This document shows, piece after piece, positions 8,540-16,537 of a stretch of 64,000 bases of DNA (within the stretch, counting starts at the first letter, position 1; every line of letters starts with the position of its first letter). The DNA comes from Bradyrhizobium lablabi (GTDB lineage Bacteria; Pseudomonadota; Alphaproteobacteria; Rhizobiales; Xanthobacteraceae), in the NCBI RefSeq assembly GCF_018129385.1, contig NZ_JAFCLN010000027.1, positions 16,673 to 80,672 of the forward strand. Direction: 5' to 3'. Made by a program: the position numbers and the translations under genes. The notes under the pieces are model-generated. The model made no database searches and was not told where the DNA came from. It worked only from the letters and a program-made list of their open reading frames with translations.

Positions 8540-9172
8540 ATGGACTGGATCCGCCATCTCTTCAGCTTTGACGGCCGCTTCAACCGCGCCAAATTCCTGC
8601 TTGTGGTGCTGATCACCTTTGGCTGGCATTTCTACTGGGCGGTAGCGGGTGTCGTCCTCAGCGACGTCTTCGGCCTGACGACGAATCCGATCGCCAAAGC
8701 CATCTTGCCGATTCCATTTTCGTTCGAATTCGAAGGCAGCCACTCGCTCTGGAAGACGGCGATATTCACCCTCGTCGCCACGCTTCCGATCAACATCGCG
8801 CCGCTGTGGGTCGCCGCCGCGAGCTGGGTCAAGCGGCTTCACGACCGCAACAAGAGCGGCTGGTGGGCCATCCCGCTGTGCGGCGTGCCGTATCTTTATC
8901 TCCACACCATCCTGATTTGCGCCAGTCTCAACATCTCGATCGCAACGCCAACCCTGATCGCACTCCTGACAGTACCCGTTTGCCTGCTGTCGGCCTGGGC
9001 CCTGATCGAACTGTACTTCATGCCAGGCACCGAAGGGCGCAACCGGTTCGGCGCTGACCCGCTGTCGCGAGCGGCCAACGGCGCTCCTATCGCCACAGGT
9101 CCGGTCACGCATGGCGTGCCGGCGTTCCTGGTGCAGAGCACGAGCGCTCGCGAAGCGCGCACTCAATCGTGA
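8540..9172 (+). CDS. DUF805 membrane protein
   Basis: A 210-residue inner-membrane protein with four predicted helices. The opening HLFSFDGRFNRAKFLL and the central VKRLHDRNKSGWWAI are the defining motifs of the DUF805 family; the ending NRFGADPLS is also typical. Function is unknown. It resembles the product at 14167-14808 in length and motifs. It precedes a winged-helix/TPR regulator, as its relative at 14167 follows one. A poorly conserved tail of about 40 residues follows the last helix. Confidence 0.88.
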   Translation: MDWIRHLFSFDGRFNRAKFLLVVLITFGWHFYWAVAGVVLSDVFGLTTNPIAKAILPIPFSFEFEGSHSLWKTAIFTLVATLPINIAPLWVAAASWVKRLHDRNKSGWWAIPLCGVPYLYLHTILICASLNISIATPTLIALLTVPVCLLSAWALIELYFMPGTEGRNRFGADPLSRAANGAPIATGPVTHGVPAFLVQSTSAREARTQS

Positions 9173-9294
9173 CTTTCGCACGCCAGGTCGACCTTCAGTT
9201 CGGCCACATTCAACAGCGATGATGGCTGCCATTAGCGGCAAGCATCACCGTGCGTCATGTCACTGTCGGACTTTCTCCCAGAGGAAATATTCGG

Positions 9295-9310
9295 TGTCCG
9301 GAATCGGACA
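9295..9310. promoter_or_regulatory. Perfect dyad upstream of the winged-helix regulator
   Basis: TGTCCG-GAAT-CGGACA is a perfect 6-4-6 inverted repeat in the 263-base gap between the DUF805 gene and the regulator at 9436. It could be an operator; no corresponding site was found before the paralogue at 12551. Confidence 0.35.
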
Positions 9311-9375
9311 GTGCCGGTTTGCGGCGCGGTGAACCATCGGCGAGCTGCACAGACTCAACTAATCGACGGATGAAA

Positions 9376-9393
9376 TGGCCTGCCTTCAGGCCA
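9376..9393 (+). terminator. Short hairpin in the leader of the regulator gene
   Basis: TGGCCTG-CCTT-CAGGCCA forms a perfect 7-base-pair stem and is followed by GCTTTAGATTTTCTTC. It lies 43 bases before the ATG at 9436. It could end transcription from the DUF805 gene or act as a leader attenuator; the T-run is imperfect. Confidence 0.35.
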
Positions 9394-9435
9394 GCTTTAG
9401 ATTTTCTTCAGAATCTCTTTAGGGTCGCGTGAGGG

Positions 9436-11004
9436 ATGAAGTTTTTCTTTTCGAATCAGATACTTGATACTGACACGCGGGAGCTGAGCCGGGAGAATAT
9501 GCCGGTCTCGCTCGAGCCGCAGGTGTTCGATCTGGTTGTCCATCTCATGGAGAACCGCGATCGCGTCGTCAGCAAGGAAGAATTGATCGAAAAAATCTGG
9601 AAGGGACGACATGTCGCAGAGTCGACCCTGACCAGCCGGATCAACGCCGCCCGCAAGGCGGTCGGCGACAGCGGCAGCGCGCAGGCGATGATTCGTACGG
9701 TGGCGCGAAAGGGATTCCGGTTCGTCGGAACCGTGCAAACCGGAGCACGAGGCGCGACGCCGGCCGAGCCGGCGATGCCGCGTCGCGACGAGACGCCGGC
9801 GCCGATGGTGCCGCTCGGCGACCGTCCCGCCATTGCCGTGCTGCCCTTCATGAACATGAGCGGCGACCGCGCCCAGGAGTATTTTTCCGACGGGATCAGC
9901 GAGGACATCATCGCTGCGCTGTCGAAGCTGCGCTGGTTCTTCGTGATCGCGCGCAATTCCTCGTTTGCCTACAAGGGCCGCTGCGTGCACATCAACGAAA
10001 TGGCGCGCGAGCTCGGCGTCCGCTATGTGGTCGAAGGCAGCGTTCGCCGCAGCGGCGAGCGGGTGCGCATCTCCGCGCAGCTCAATGATGTCTCCACCGG
10101 GAGCCATCTGTGGGCGGAACGGTACGACCGCGACATCGCCGATGTGTTCGCCGTGCAGGATGAGATCACCGAGGCGATCGTTGCCGCGATCGAGCCGCAT
10201 CTTTATGCCGCCGAGAGTTTTCGCGCACAGCAGAAGCCGCCGGGCAGCCTCGATGCCTGGGATCTCGTGATGCGCGCGCTGTCGCACTACTGGCGCGTGA
10301 CGCGGCAGGACAACACGGTGGCGCAGGCGCTGCTGGAAAAGGCGATCGAGATCGATCCGCATTACGGCAAGGCGCTCGGCTTGCTGGCGACTAGCCGGAT
10401 CTTCGGCGCCCATATGGGCTGGGCCAATATGGCCGGCGTCATGGCGGATGCCACGCGCGAGGCGCACGCCGCCGTCGAGGCCGACAGTGAAGATGCCTGG
10501 GCTCATCTTGGCCTCGGCTATTCCTATTTGTTTGCGCGGCGATTCGACGACTCGATCGCCGAGTTCGAATTGGCGCTGCGCCTCAACCCCAATTTCGCTC
10601 TATCGCAAGCCTTTTATGCCGTGACGCTGTGCTATGCCGGACACTACCGGGAAGGCGACGTTGCGATCCGCCGCGCATTGCGGCTCAGTCCGCGCGACCC
10701 GCTGGCGGGAATCTATTCAGGGGTTGGCGCCTACATCCAGTTCGCCGCACGGCGGTACGACGAAGCCATCCAGTTTGCGCGCGAATCGCTCAGGCAGCGG
10801 AGCGATTTTGTCGGCGCCCATCGCGTGCTGACCGCAGCCGCCGGCATGTCCGGCGACCGCGAACTTGCCGCCATCGCGTTGCAAGGCCTGCAACAGGTGC
10901 AGCCGAATATTTCGCTGGCCTGGATCGCCCGCGAGCTGCCGATGAAGCAGGCGGAAGACCGCGAACATTATCTCGAAGGCCTGCGCCGCGCAGGCTTGCA
11001 GTAG
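9436..11004 (+). CDS. Winged-helix / TolB-like / TPR regulatory protein (first paralogue)
   Basis: A 522-residue protein in three parts. Residues 1-100 are an OmpR/CadC-type winged helix (LEPQVFDLVVHLMENRDRVVSKEELI..TLTSRINAARKAVGDSG..RTVARKGFRFVG). About 130-265 are a TolB-N/FlgO-like domain (RPAIAVLPFMNMSGD..YFSDGISEDII..VEGSVRRSGERVRI..WAERYDRD). The rest are TPR helices. This is the architecture of proteins often labelled adenylate cyclase-like or CadC-like, but no cyclase domain and no membrane segment are present. It probably binds DNA; its signal is unknown. The GAGGG ribosome site abuts the ATG, an odd spacing. It is clearly homologous throughout to 12551-14104. Confidence 0.85.
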   Translation: MKFFFSNQILDTDTRELSRENMPVSLEPQVFDLVVHLMENRDRVVSKEELIEKIWKGRHVAESTLTSRINAARKAVGDSGSAQAMIRTVARKGFRFVGTVQTGARGATPAEPAMPRRDETPAPMVPLGDRPAIAVLPFMNMSGDRAQEYFSDGISEDIIAALSKLRWFFVIARNSSFAYKGRCVHINEMARELGVRYVVEGSVRRSGERVRISAQLNDVSTGSHLWAERYDRDIADVFAVQDEITEAIVAAIEPHLYAAESFRAQQKPPGSLDAWDLVMRALSHYWRVTRQDNTVAQALLEKAIEIDPHYGKALGLLATSRIFGAHMGWANMAGVMADATREAHAAVEADSEDAWAHLGLGYSYLFARRFDDSIAEFELALRLNPNFALSQAFYAVTLCYAGHYREGDVAIRRALRLSPRDPLAGIYSGVGAYIQFAARRYDEAIQFARESLRQRSDFVGAHRVLTAAAGMSGDRELAAIALQGLQQVQPNISLAWIARELPMKQAEDREHYLEGLRRAGLQ

Positions 11005-11042
11005 ACACTCCTGTAGACGACGAGGCGCGCCTGTTGCCTTCC

Positions 11043-11167
11043 GTCATGCCCGGCCTTGTGCCGGGCATCCACGTCTTGATGGTCGCTCGGCAAGAAAGAC
11101 GTGGATGGCCGGGACATAGGCGAGCGGAAGCGACGCCGTCCTTCAGGCGGCTATGCCCGGCCATGAC
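11043..11167. repeat. Palindromic repeat, family E (copy 1), enlarged
   Basis: Left arm GTCATGCCCGGCCTTGTGCC then GGGCATCCACGTCTT; right part AAGACGTGGATGGCCGGGAC and CTATGCCCGGCCATGAC. About 40 extra bases sit between the inner and outer parts of the right arm compared with copies at 18250 and 34010. Confidence 0.8.
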
Positions 11168-11184
11168 GAAGGTGAGGTCCCGAT

Positions 11185-11607
11185 CTATTCGGACATCATC
11201 TCGCCGCTGCCGCCCAATTCCGCAGGAAAATCCTTCAGCTTCGGAAGACCGTCCCGCATCGGCAGGACGGTCTCGGCATAGTTGACGTGAACCGCCGGTG
11301 CGAAGGCGAGCGTCGGAATGGTCGCGGCAAAGACATCGATCAGGCTGATCGGCGGATGACTGGTCATCAAATGGCCGCCGCACTTCCGGCAGTATTTCCG
11401 CTTGCTGAGCGGTGTCTTGGTGAAGGTCGCGACGTATTCCTCGCCGGCGGTGATGCGCACCGCCTCCGGCTTCCAGAGGCTGAAGGCGTTCACCGGGCCG
11501 CCCGACCACGAGCGACACGAGCGGCAGTGACAATAACCCATTCCTTCCGGCGCGCCGCTGACCTCGATCTCCACGGCTCCGCAAAAGCAGTTACCGACAT
11601 GATTCAT
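11185..11607 (-). CDS. GFA-family (glutathione-dependent formaldehyde-activating-like) zinc protein
   Basis: A 140-residue Mss4-like fold protein. The Cys motifs are CFCGAVEIEV near residue 8, YCHCRSCRSWSGGPVNAF near 25-42 and YCRKCGGHL near 72-80, which would bind zinc and the thiol substrate. Family members are named for glutathione-dependent formaldehyde activation, but many have unproven activity, so the reaction is not asserted. It lies 25 bases downstream of mddA on the same strand and is probably cotranscribed with it, which would link two small-thiol-related proteins. Confidence 0.85.
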   Translation of the reverse strand: MNHVGNCFCGAVEIEVSGAPEGMGYCHCRSCRSWSGGPVNAFSLWKPEAVRITAGEEYVATFTKTPLSKRKYCRKCGGHLMTSHPPISLIDVFAATIPTLAFAPAVHVNYAETVLPMRDGLPKLKDFPAELGGSGEMMSE

Positions 11608-11632
11608 CTGTCACACTCCCTTTCGTTCCTGC

Positions 11633-12409
11633 TCACCAGGTTGGACGCCATGGAATGAGCATCGAGACGCGCAGCCTGTACTCGCGATACTGATCGCCGA
11701 ACGCCGCGATCAGATCCTTCTCCTCGAGATAGATGCCGAGCAGGATGTAGATCGTGGTGACGGCAGCAAACATCAGGTGGCCCACGGTCATGACCGGCGC
11801 CGCCCAGAAGGCGATGATAAACCCGAGATAGAGCGGGTGGCGAACAAACTTGTAGAGCAGCGGCGTATAGAAGCGCGCCGCCGGCACCGGCTTGTCGGCG
11901 AGATGATGGACGACCTGCGACAGCCCGAACAACTCGAAATGGTTGATCATGAACGTGCTCACGAACACCAGCACCCAGCCGGCGAGCGAGATCATGGCGA
12001 CTGTCACCGCAAGGTGCGGATCGGTGATCTCCCACACGATGGCGGGCATCGGCCGCCACTGCCAGAACAACAGCAACAGGCACAGGCTCGCCAGCAGCAC
12101 GTAGGTGGAGCGCTCGATCGGCTTGGGGACGTATTGCGTCCACCAGGCCTTGAAGCGCTGCCGCGCCATCACGCTGTGTTGTACGGCGAACAGCGTCAGC
12201 AGAAGTAGATTGATAACGATGGCTTCGACCACGGACGAATCGGTGCCAGTGTCGATGGTCTTCGGCACGACGAGGCCCATCACAAAGCCGATGGCATAGA
12301 GAATGGTGCCGAAGAAAACGAGGTATGATGCCATCCCGTACAGGAAGGCGAAGACCTTGAATATGCGGGAGCCCGAAACATCCGGGCCGATGGTATGTAT
12401 TTGGGTCAT
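11633..12409 (-). CDS. mddA: Methanethiol S-methyltransferase (MddA-like)
   Basis: A 258-residue integral membrane methyltransferase of the NnrU/isoprenylcysteine methyltransferase-like superfamily with about six helices. The family core is visible in FAVQHSVMARQRFKAWW (about residues 75-91), FELFGLSQV and RHPLYLGFIIAFWAAP, followed by LEEKDLIAAFGDQYREY. MddA makes dimethyl sulfide from methanethiol and S-adenosylmethionine and has been described in Bradyrhizobium. I chose ATG 12409 because GGAGC lies eight bases upstream; ATG 12421 would overlap that site. It is divergent from the regulator at 12551, which might control it. Confidence 0.78.
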   Translation of the reverse strand: MTQIHTIGPDVSGSRIFKVFAFLYGMASYLVFFGTILYAIGFVMGLVVPKTIDTGTDSSVVEAIVINLLLLTLFAVQHSVMARQRFKAWWTQYVPKPIERSTYVLLASLCLLLLFWQWRPMPAIVWEITDPHLAVTVAMISLAGWVLVFVSTFMINHFELFGLSQVVHHLADKPVPAARFYTPLLYKFVRHPLYLGFIIAFWAAPVMTVGHLMFAAVTTIYILLGIYLEEKDLIAAFGDQYREYRLRVSMLIPWRPTW

Positions 12410-12550
12410 GGGCAGCTCCATTGGGCCGATGGCTTCGGCTAATCACCGCTGCAAAATGCCGTATTGAGCGAATTAAGACTTTTGCGGATGGTTGCCCTTT
12501 GCATGAGATATCGCTGATTTTTTCTTGAGAAGCGGAGGTTGGGTTCGCGC

Positions 12551-14104
12551 TTGCGATTTCGCTTTGAAAATCATGAACTTGACGGCGAGCTGCGCGAGCT
12601 GACCCGTGACGGTGTTCGTATTCCCCTGCAACCTCAGGTATTCGATTTGCTGCTTTTTCTGGTGGAGCAGCGCGACCGCCTCGTCAGCAAGGACGATCTG
12701 ATCGGAAAGGTGTGGGGCAACCGGGCGATTTCCGACTCCGCGCTCAACAGCCGGATCAACGCCGCGCGCGCGGCCATCGGCGACGACGGCAAGACGCAAA
12801 GAGCCATCCGCACCATCCCGCGAAAGGGGTTTCGGTTTGTCGCCGAATGCGAGGAGGTCTCGCCCGCCGGTCAGCCCGCACCGGTCAGGCCCGATCCGGT
12901 GCGCGCGGCTGCCGCCTCCGACCGGCCGGCCATCGCCGTGATGGCGTTCAACAACATGAGCGACGATCCGGACCAGGACTATTTTTGCGACGGAATCAGC
13001 GAGGACATCCTGACCGCGCTTTCGAAAGTGCGCTGGTTCCTGGTGATCGCCCGCAACTCGTCCTTCACCTACAAGGGCCGGAGTGTTCACATCCGTCAGG
13101 TCGCGGAAGAGCTCGGGGTTCGCTATGTGGTCGAAGGCAGCGTGCGCAAGGCCGGCGGCCGCGTGCGGATCACCGCGCAGTTGAACGATGCCACGACCGG
13201 CAGTCACCTCTGGGCCGAGCATTACGACCGCGACCTCGTCGACGTGTTTGCCGTGCAGGACGAGATCACCAATTCGATCGTGGCCGCCATCGAGCCGCAA
13301 ATCTATGCGGCGGAAAATTTCCGCGCCCGGCGCAAGCCGCCGGCGAGCCTCGATGCCTGGGATCTCTTGATGCGCGGGCTCTCGCACTACTGGCGCGTGA
13401 CGCGCGAGGATCATGTGGTGGCGCAAGCGCTGCTGCAAAAAGCGATCGGGATCGACCCGAATTATGGCCAGGCTCTCGCGGTGCTGGCCGCAAGCCACAT
13501 GTTCGGCGTGCATCTCGGCTGGGCCGATCTGGCGACGGCGGCTCCGATCGCCGAGCGCGCGGCGGCTCAGGCCGTGCAACTGGATCACGAGGACGCCTGG
13601 TCGCATGCGGCGCTCGGCAGCGTCTATTTCTCCACGCGCCGGCTGGCCGACGCGCTGTCCGAATTCGAGACTGCGCTGCGCATGAATCCCAATTTTTGCC
13701 TGGTGCAGGGATATTACGCGCTGGCGCTGTCCTACGCCGGACGCACCGAGGATTCCTTCGAAGCGGCGCAGCGTGCCATTCGTCTGAGCCCGCGCGACCC
13801 TTCGCTTGCGATCTACTACGGCATTGCCGCCTATGCCCGTTTCATGACGCGGCAATATGACGAGGCGATCGCACTGGCGCGCGAGGCGATCCGCCATCGC
13901 GGCGATCTCACCGGCGCCTACCGCGTCCTTGCCGTGTCGGCCGGAATGACCGGCGACGGGGAGACGGCGGCGGTGGCGCTCACAGAACTTCGCCGAACGC
14001 AGCCGAACATTTCGCTTGCCTGGATCGCGACCCAACTCCCCTGGCGGAGCGAGGAAGACCGGGACCACTACCTGGAAGGGTTTCGGCGGGCGGGATTGAC
14101 GTGA
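12551..14104 (+). CDS. Winged-helix / TolB-like / TPR regulatory protein (second paralogue)
   Basis: About 517 residues with the same three parts as 9436-11004: winged helix (LQPQVFDLLLFLVEQRDRLV, RTIPRKGFRFVAE), TolB-N-like domain (RPAIAVMAFNNMSDD..YFCDGISEDILTAL) and TPR helices. Similarity to the first paralogue runs end to end. No ATG or GTG is suitably placed. TTG at 12551 gives LRFRFENHELDGELRELTRDG, which aligns with MKFFFSN at the start of the paralogue, and has GGAGG 12 bases upstream. TTG at 12539 abuts that site but is possible. It is divergent from mddA and followed by a DUF805 gene. Confidence 0.84.
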   Translation: MRFRFENHELDGELRELTRDGVRIPLQPQVFDLLLFLVEQRDRLVSKDDLIGKVWGNRAISDSALNSRINAARAAIGDDGKTQRAIRTIPRKGFRFVAECEEVSPAGQPAPVRPDPVRAAAASDRPAIAVMAFNNMSDDPDQDYFCDGISEDILTALSKVRWFLVIARNSSFTYKGRSVHIRQVAEELGVRYVVEGSVRKAGGRVRITAQLNDATTGSHLWAEHYDRDLVDVFAVQDEITNSIVAAIEPQIYAAENFRARRKPPASLDAWDLLMRGLSHYWRVTREDHVVAQALLQKAIGIDPNYGQALAVLAASHMFGVHLGWADLATAAPIAERAAAQAVQLDHEDAWSHAALGSVYFSTRRLADALSEFETALRMNPNFCLVQGYYALALSYAGRTEDSFEAAQRAIRLSPRDPSLAIYYGIAAYARFMTRQYDEAIALAREAIRHRGDLTGAYRVLAVSAGMTGDGETAAVALTELRRTQPNISLAWIATQLPWRSEEDRDHYLEGFRRAGLT

Positions 14105-14166
14105 ACCGGCTTGGTGCCGCAGCCGACTAACGGCGAGGCGGCCGATGCCGCCGGAGCTGTCTTGCC

Positions 14167-14808
14167 ATGGACTGCACGTCATATCTGTTCGGCTTCAAAG
14201 GCCGCATCAACCGCGCCAGATACTGGATGGCGGGACTGATTGTTCTGTGCTGGATGCTGTTCCTCGCGCTCCTGTTGATCCTGCCGCTCGGCTATTTCTT
14301 CGGCTCGCCCGTCAACATCAGCTTCAGCATTGAAAATCTGCTCGTGATCTTCGACCCGGCGGCGCTTGGCGCGAAATCCCGGTCCGAGATCGCCGTAATC
14401 GTTGTGAACGTTCTCACCATGCCGCTATTCCTGTGGGTGTGCGTGGCGACGTCGGTGAAACGCCTGCACGACCGCGACAAGAGCGGCTGGTGGCTGGTCC
14501 TGTTCTTTGTCGTCCCCAGCCTCTACGGGCGGCTGGAAGAGTACCTGCCCGACTCCTACTGGGTTCTGCCGCTGGCGCTGATTGCCTTCGCGCTGTCCGT
14601 CTGGGGCTTCGTCGAACTGCTGTTCCTGCGCGGCACCAAATGGACCAATCGCTTTGGACCGAATCCACTGGGCAAGGAGCAGATGCGCGCGCGCAGTGCG
14701 CAGGCCAGGCAGCGCGCGACGCCGCCCTGGGACCAAGAGAGCGAGATCGAAATGGTACCGCACAAAGCTAGCCCGCCGCCGGTTTGGCGTGTTAAGCCCG
14801 GGGCATGA
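14167..14808 (+). CDS. DUF805 membrane protein (second copy)
   Basis: A 213-residue inner-membrane protein with four predicted helices, opening YLFGFKGRINRARYWMAG and containing VKRLHDRDKSGWWLVL, both DUF805 hallmarks, and ending its core with NRFGPNPLG. The last 50 residues are polar and unique. It follows the second winged-helix/TPR regulator by 62 bases, while the first DUF805 gene precedes the first regulator. The stop overlaps the start of dapE by four bases, so it feeds translation of a biosynthetic gene with which it has no evident functional link. Confidence 0.88.
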   Translation: MDCTSYLFGFKGRINRARYWMAGLIVLCWMLFLALLLILPLGYFFGSPVNISFSIENLLVIFDPAALGAKSRSEIAVIVVNVLTMPLFLWVCVATSVKRLHDRDKSGWWLVLFFVVPSLYGRLEEYLPDSYWVLPLALIAFALSVWGFVELLFLRGTKWTNRFGPNPLGKEQMRARSAQARQRATPPWDQESEIEMVPHKASPPPVWRVKPGA

Positions 14809-15959
14809 TCGACGCCCTCTCCATTACCCAAGCCCTCATCCGCTGCCCTTCCGTCACCCCCGCCGACGCCGGCGCGCTCGGCGTGCTCGAAGACCTGCTA
14901 AAAGCGAACGGGTTCGAGACCCATCGCGTCACCTTCGGCGAGCCCGGCACTGCCGATATCGACAACCTCTATGCGCGGATCGGCGAGGCCGCGCCGCACA
15001 TCACCTTTGCCGGCCATACCGACGTGGTGCCGGCCGGCGACGAAAGCGCCTGGAGCCATGGCGCGTTTTCCGGCGATGTGAAGGACGGCATGCTGTACGG
15101 CCGCGGCGCAGTCGACATGAAGGGCGGCATCGCCTGTAGCGTCGCCGCGGTGCTGCAATATCTCACTGACAATGGCGGGAGACCGAAGGGTTCGATCTCG
15201 TTTTTGATCACCGGCGACGAGGAAGACATTTCTGTCAACGGCACGATCAAGCTTTTGCAATGGGTGGCCGCGCGCGGCGAAAAGTTTGACCATTGCGTGC
15301 TCGGCGAACCGTCGAATGTCGAGGTGCTGGGAGACTGCATAAAAGTCGGCCGCCGCGGTTCGCAGTCCGGCACGCTGCATGTCGAGGGTGTGCAGGGCCA
15401 TGTCGCCTACCCGCATCGCGCCTCCAATCCGGTGCCGGACATTTCGCGGCTGATCGTGGCGCTGGGCGAGGAGCCGCTCGACCATGGCAGCGCGCAATTC
15501 CAGGCGTCCAACCTGGAATTCACCTCCGTCGATGTCGGCAACACCGCCAGCAACGTCATCCCGGGACAGGCGCGCGCCAAGTTCAATATCCGCTACAACG
15601 ACCTGCACACGCAGCAGAGCCTGCGCGACCTCGTCGACGCGCGGCTGGCCAAAGCCTGCGGCAACCGCATCAGGGCGAAGATCGTGTGGGAGCCGTCGAA
15701 CTCGAACGTGTTCGTGACCAAGCCGGGCGCCTTCACCGATCTGGCGGTGGCCGCGATCGAGGAGGTCACCGGCCGCAAGCCCGAGCTTTCCACCAGCGGC
15801 GGCACCTCGGACGCGCGTTTCATCGCGAGCTATTGTCCGGTGATCGAGTTCGGCCTCGTCGGCCAGACCATGCACCAGATCGACGAGCGCACGCCGGTCG
15901 CCGATCTGGAGAAGCTGACCAAGGTGTATCGCGGGATATTGGACAGGTATTTCGGGTAG
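14805..15959 (+). CDS. dapE: Succinyl-diaminopimelate desuccinylase
   Basis: A 384-residue M20-family metallohydrolase that removes succinate from N-succinyl-LL-diaminopimelate in lysine and cell-wall precursor synthesis. Metal ligands are visible in FAGHTDVVPAGD (His near residue 67), GRGAVDMKGG (Asp near 106) and TGDEEDISVNG (Glu pair near 140). GGTSDARFI and the C-terminal TMHQIDERTPV complete the active site. Length matches the family. The ATG lies within the end of the upstream DUF805 gene (ATGA). Confidence 0.95.
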   Translation: MIDALSITQALIRCPSVTPADAGALGVLEDLLKANGFETHRVTFGEPGTADIDNLYARIGEAAPHITFAGHTDVVPAGDESAWSHGAFSGDVKDGMLYGRGAVDMKGGIACSVAAVLQYLTDNGGRPKGSISFLITGDEEDISVNGTIKLLQWVAARGEKFDHCVLGEPSNVEVLGDCIKVGRRGSQSGTLHVEGVQGHVAYPHRASNPVPDISRLIVALGEEPLDHGSAQFQASNLEFTSVDVGNTASNVIPGQARAKFNIRYNDLHTQQSLRDLVDARLAKACGNRIRAKIVWEPSNSNVFVTKPGAFTDLAVAAIEEVTGRKPELSTSGGTSDARFIASYCPVIEFGLVGQTMHQIDERTPVADLEKLTKVYRGILDRYFG

Positions 15960-15978
15960 TTGGGCCACACCCTCCGCC

Positions 15979-16075
15979 GTCATCGTCCGCGAAGGCGGAC
16001 GATCCAGTACTCCGTGACGTCTCGGTCAATCACAACTGCCGCGGAGTACTGGATGCCCGCCTTCGCGGGCATGAC
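15979..16075. repeat. Palindromic repeat, family D (copy 2), left of GIY-YIG gene
   Basis: GTCATCGTCCGCGAAGGCGG..ATCCAGTACTCC on the left and GGAGTACTGGATGCCC..GGGCATGAC on the right. It ends six bases from the stop of the GIY-YIG gene. Copy 3 at 16426-16524 has the same orientation and is almost the same sequence. Confidence 0.88.
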
Positions 16076-16080
16076 GACGA

Positions 16081-16383
16081 CTACGGCGGGCCGGCTATGC
16101 CCGGATACAGATCGTCCCAATTTGGATTGTTCTCTTCGATCAGTCGAATTTTCCAGGCTCGATTCCATTTCTTGAGGCGTTTCTCTCGCGTGATCGCATT
16201 CTCGGCATCGTCAAACTGCTCGAAGTAAACGAGCCGGATCACGTCGTACTTCTCGGTGAAGCCTTCGACCAACTTCAAGCGATGCTCGGCGACACGGCGA
16301 ATGAGATCATTCGTTACGCCGATGTAGAGCGTTCCGCCTACGCTGCTGGCGAGAATGTAGACGTAGAAGTGCCGTGGCTGCAT
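16081..16383 (-). CDS. Small GIY-YIG nuclease-domain protein between two family D repeats
   Basis: A 100-residue single-domain protein. The GIY-YIG signature reads FYVYILAS..GGTLYIGVTNDLIRR (VYI at 8-10, YIG at 20-22, conserved Arg 29/30). The C-terminal half has REKRLKKWNRAWK and IEENNPNWDDLY, typical of the UPF0213-like group of stand-alone GIY-YIG proteins. Such domains cut one DNA strand using a Tyr, Arg and a metal-binding Glu; activity here is inferred. The gene is enclosed by two directly repeated family D palindromes (15979-16075 and 16426-16524). About two-thirds of residues match the second copy at 20403. Confidence 0.9.
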   Translation of the reverse strand: MQPRHFYVYILASSVGGTLYIGVTNDLIRRVAEHRLKLVEGFTEKYDVIRLVYFEQFDDAENAITREKRLKKWNRAWKIRLIEENNPNWDDLYPGIAGPP

Positions 16384-16425
16384 CCTTTGAGTGTGAGAAT
16401 GCCGAGGCCGTGCGTCAAGCTCACC

Positions 16426-16524
16426 GTCATCGTCCGCGAAGGCGGACGATCCAGTACGCCGTGATATCTCGATTGATCACAGTCGCCGCGGAGTACTGGA
16501 TGCCCCGCCTTCGCGGGGCATGAC
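16426..16524. repeat. Palindromic repeat, family D (copy 3), right of GIY-YIG gene
   Basis: GTCATCGTCCGCGAAGGCGG..ATCCAGTACGCC on the left, GGAGTACTGGATGCCCC..GGGGCATGAC on the right. Same orientation as copy 2, from which it differs at few positions. It lies between the GIY-YIG gene start and the truA stop. Confidence 0.88.
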
Positions 16525-16537
16525 GACGGGTGTGTGG

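Noticed and set aside
9111..9332. Small gene between DUF805 and the regulator
   Set aside because: Overlaps the end of the DUF805 gene, no ribosome site, Arg/Ser-rich composition without similarity.
12473..14182. 569-codon reverse-strand frame over the second winged-helix regulator
   Set aside because: Shadow frame, His/Arg-rich, no family resemblance; the plus-strand regulator has a clear paralogue.
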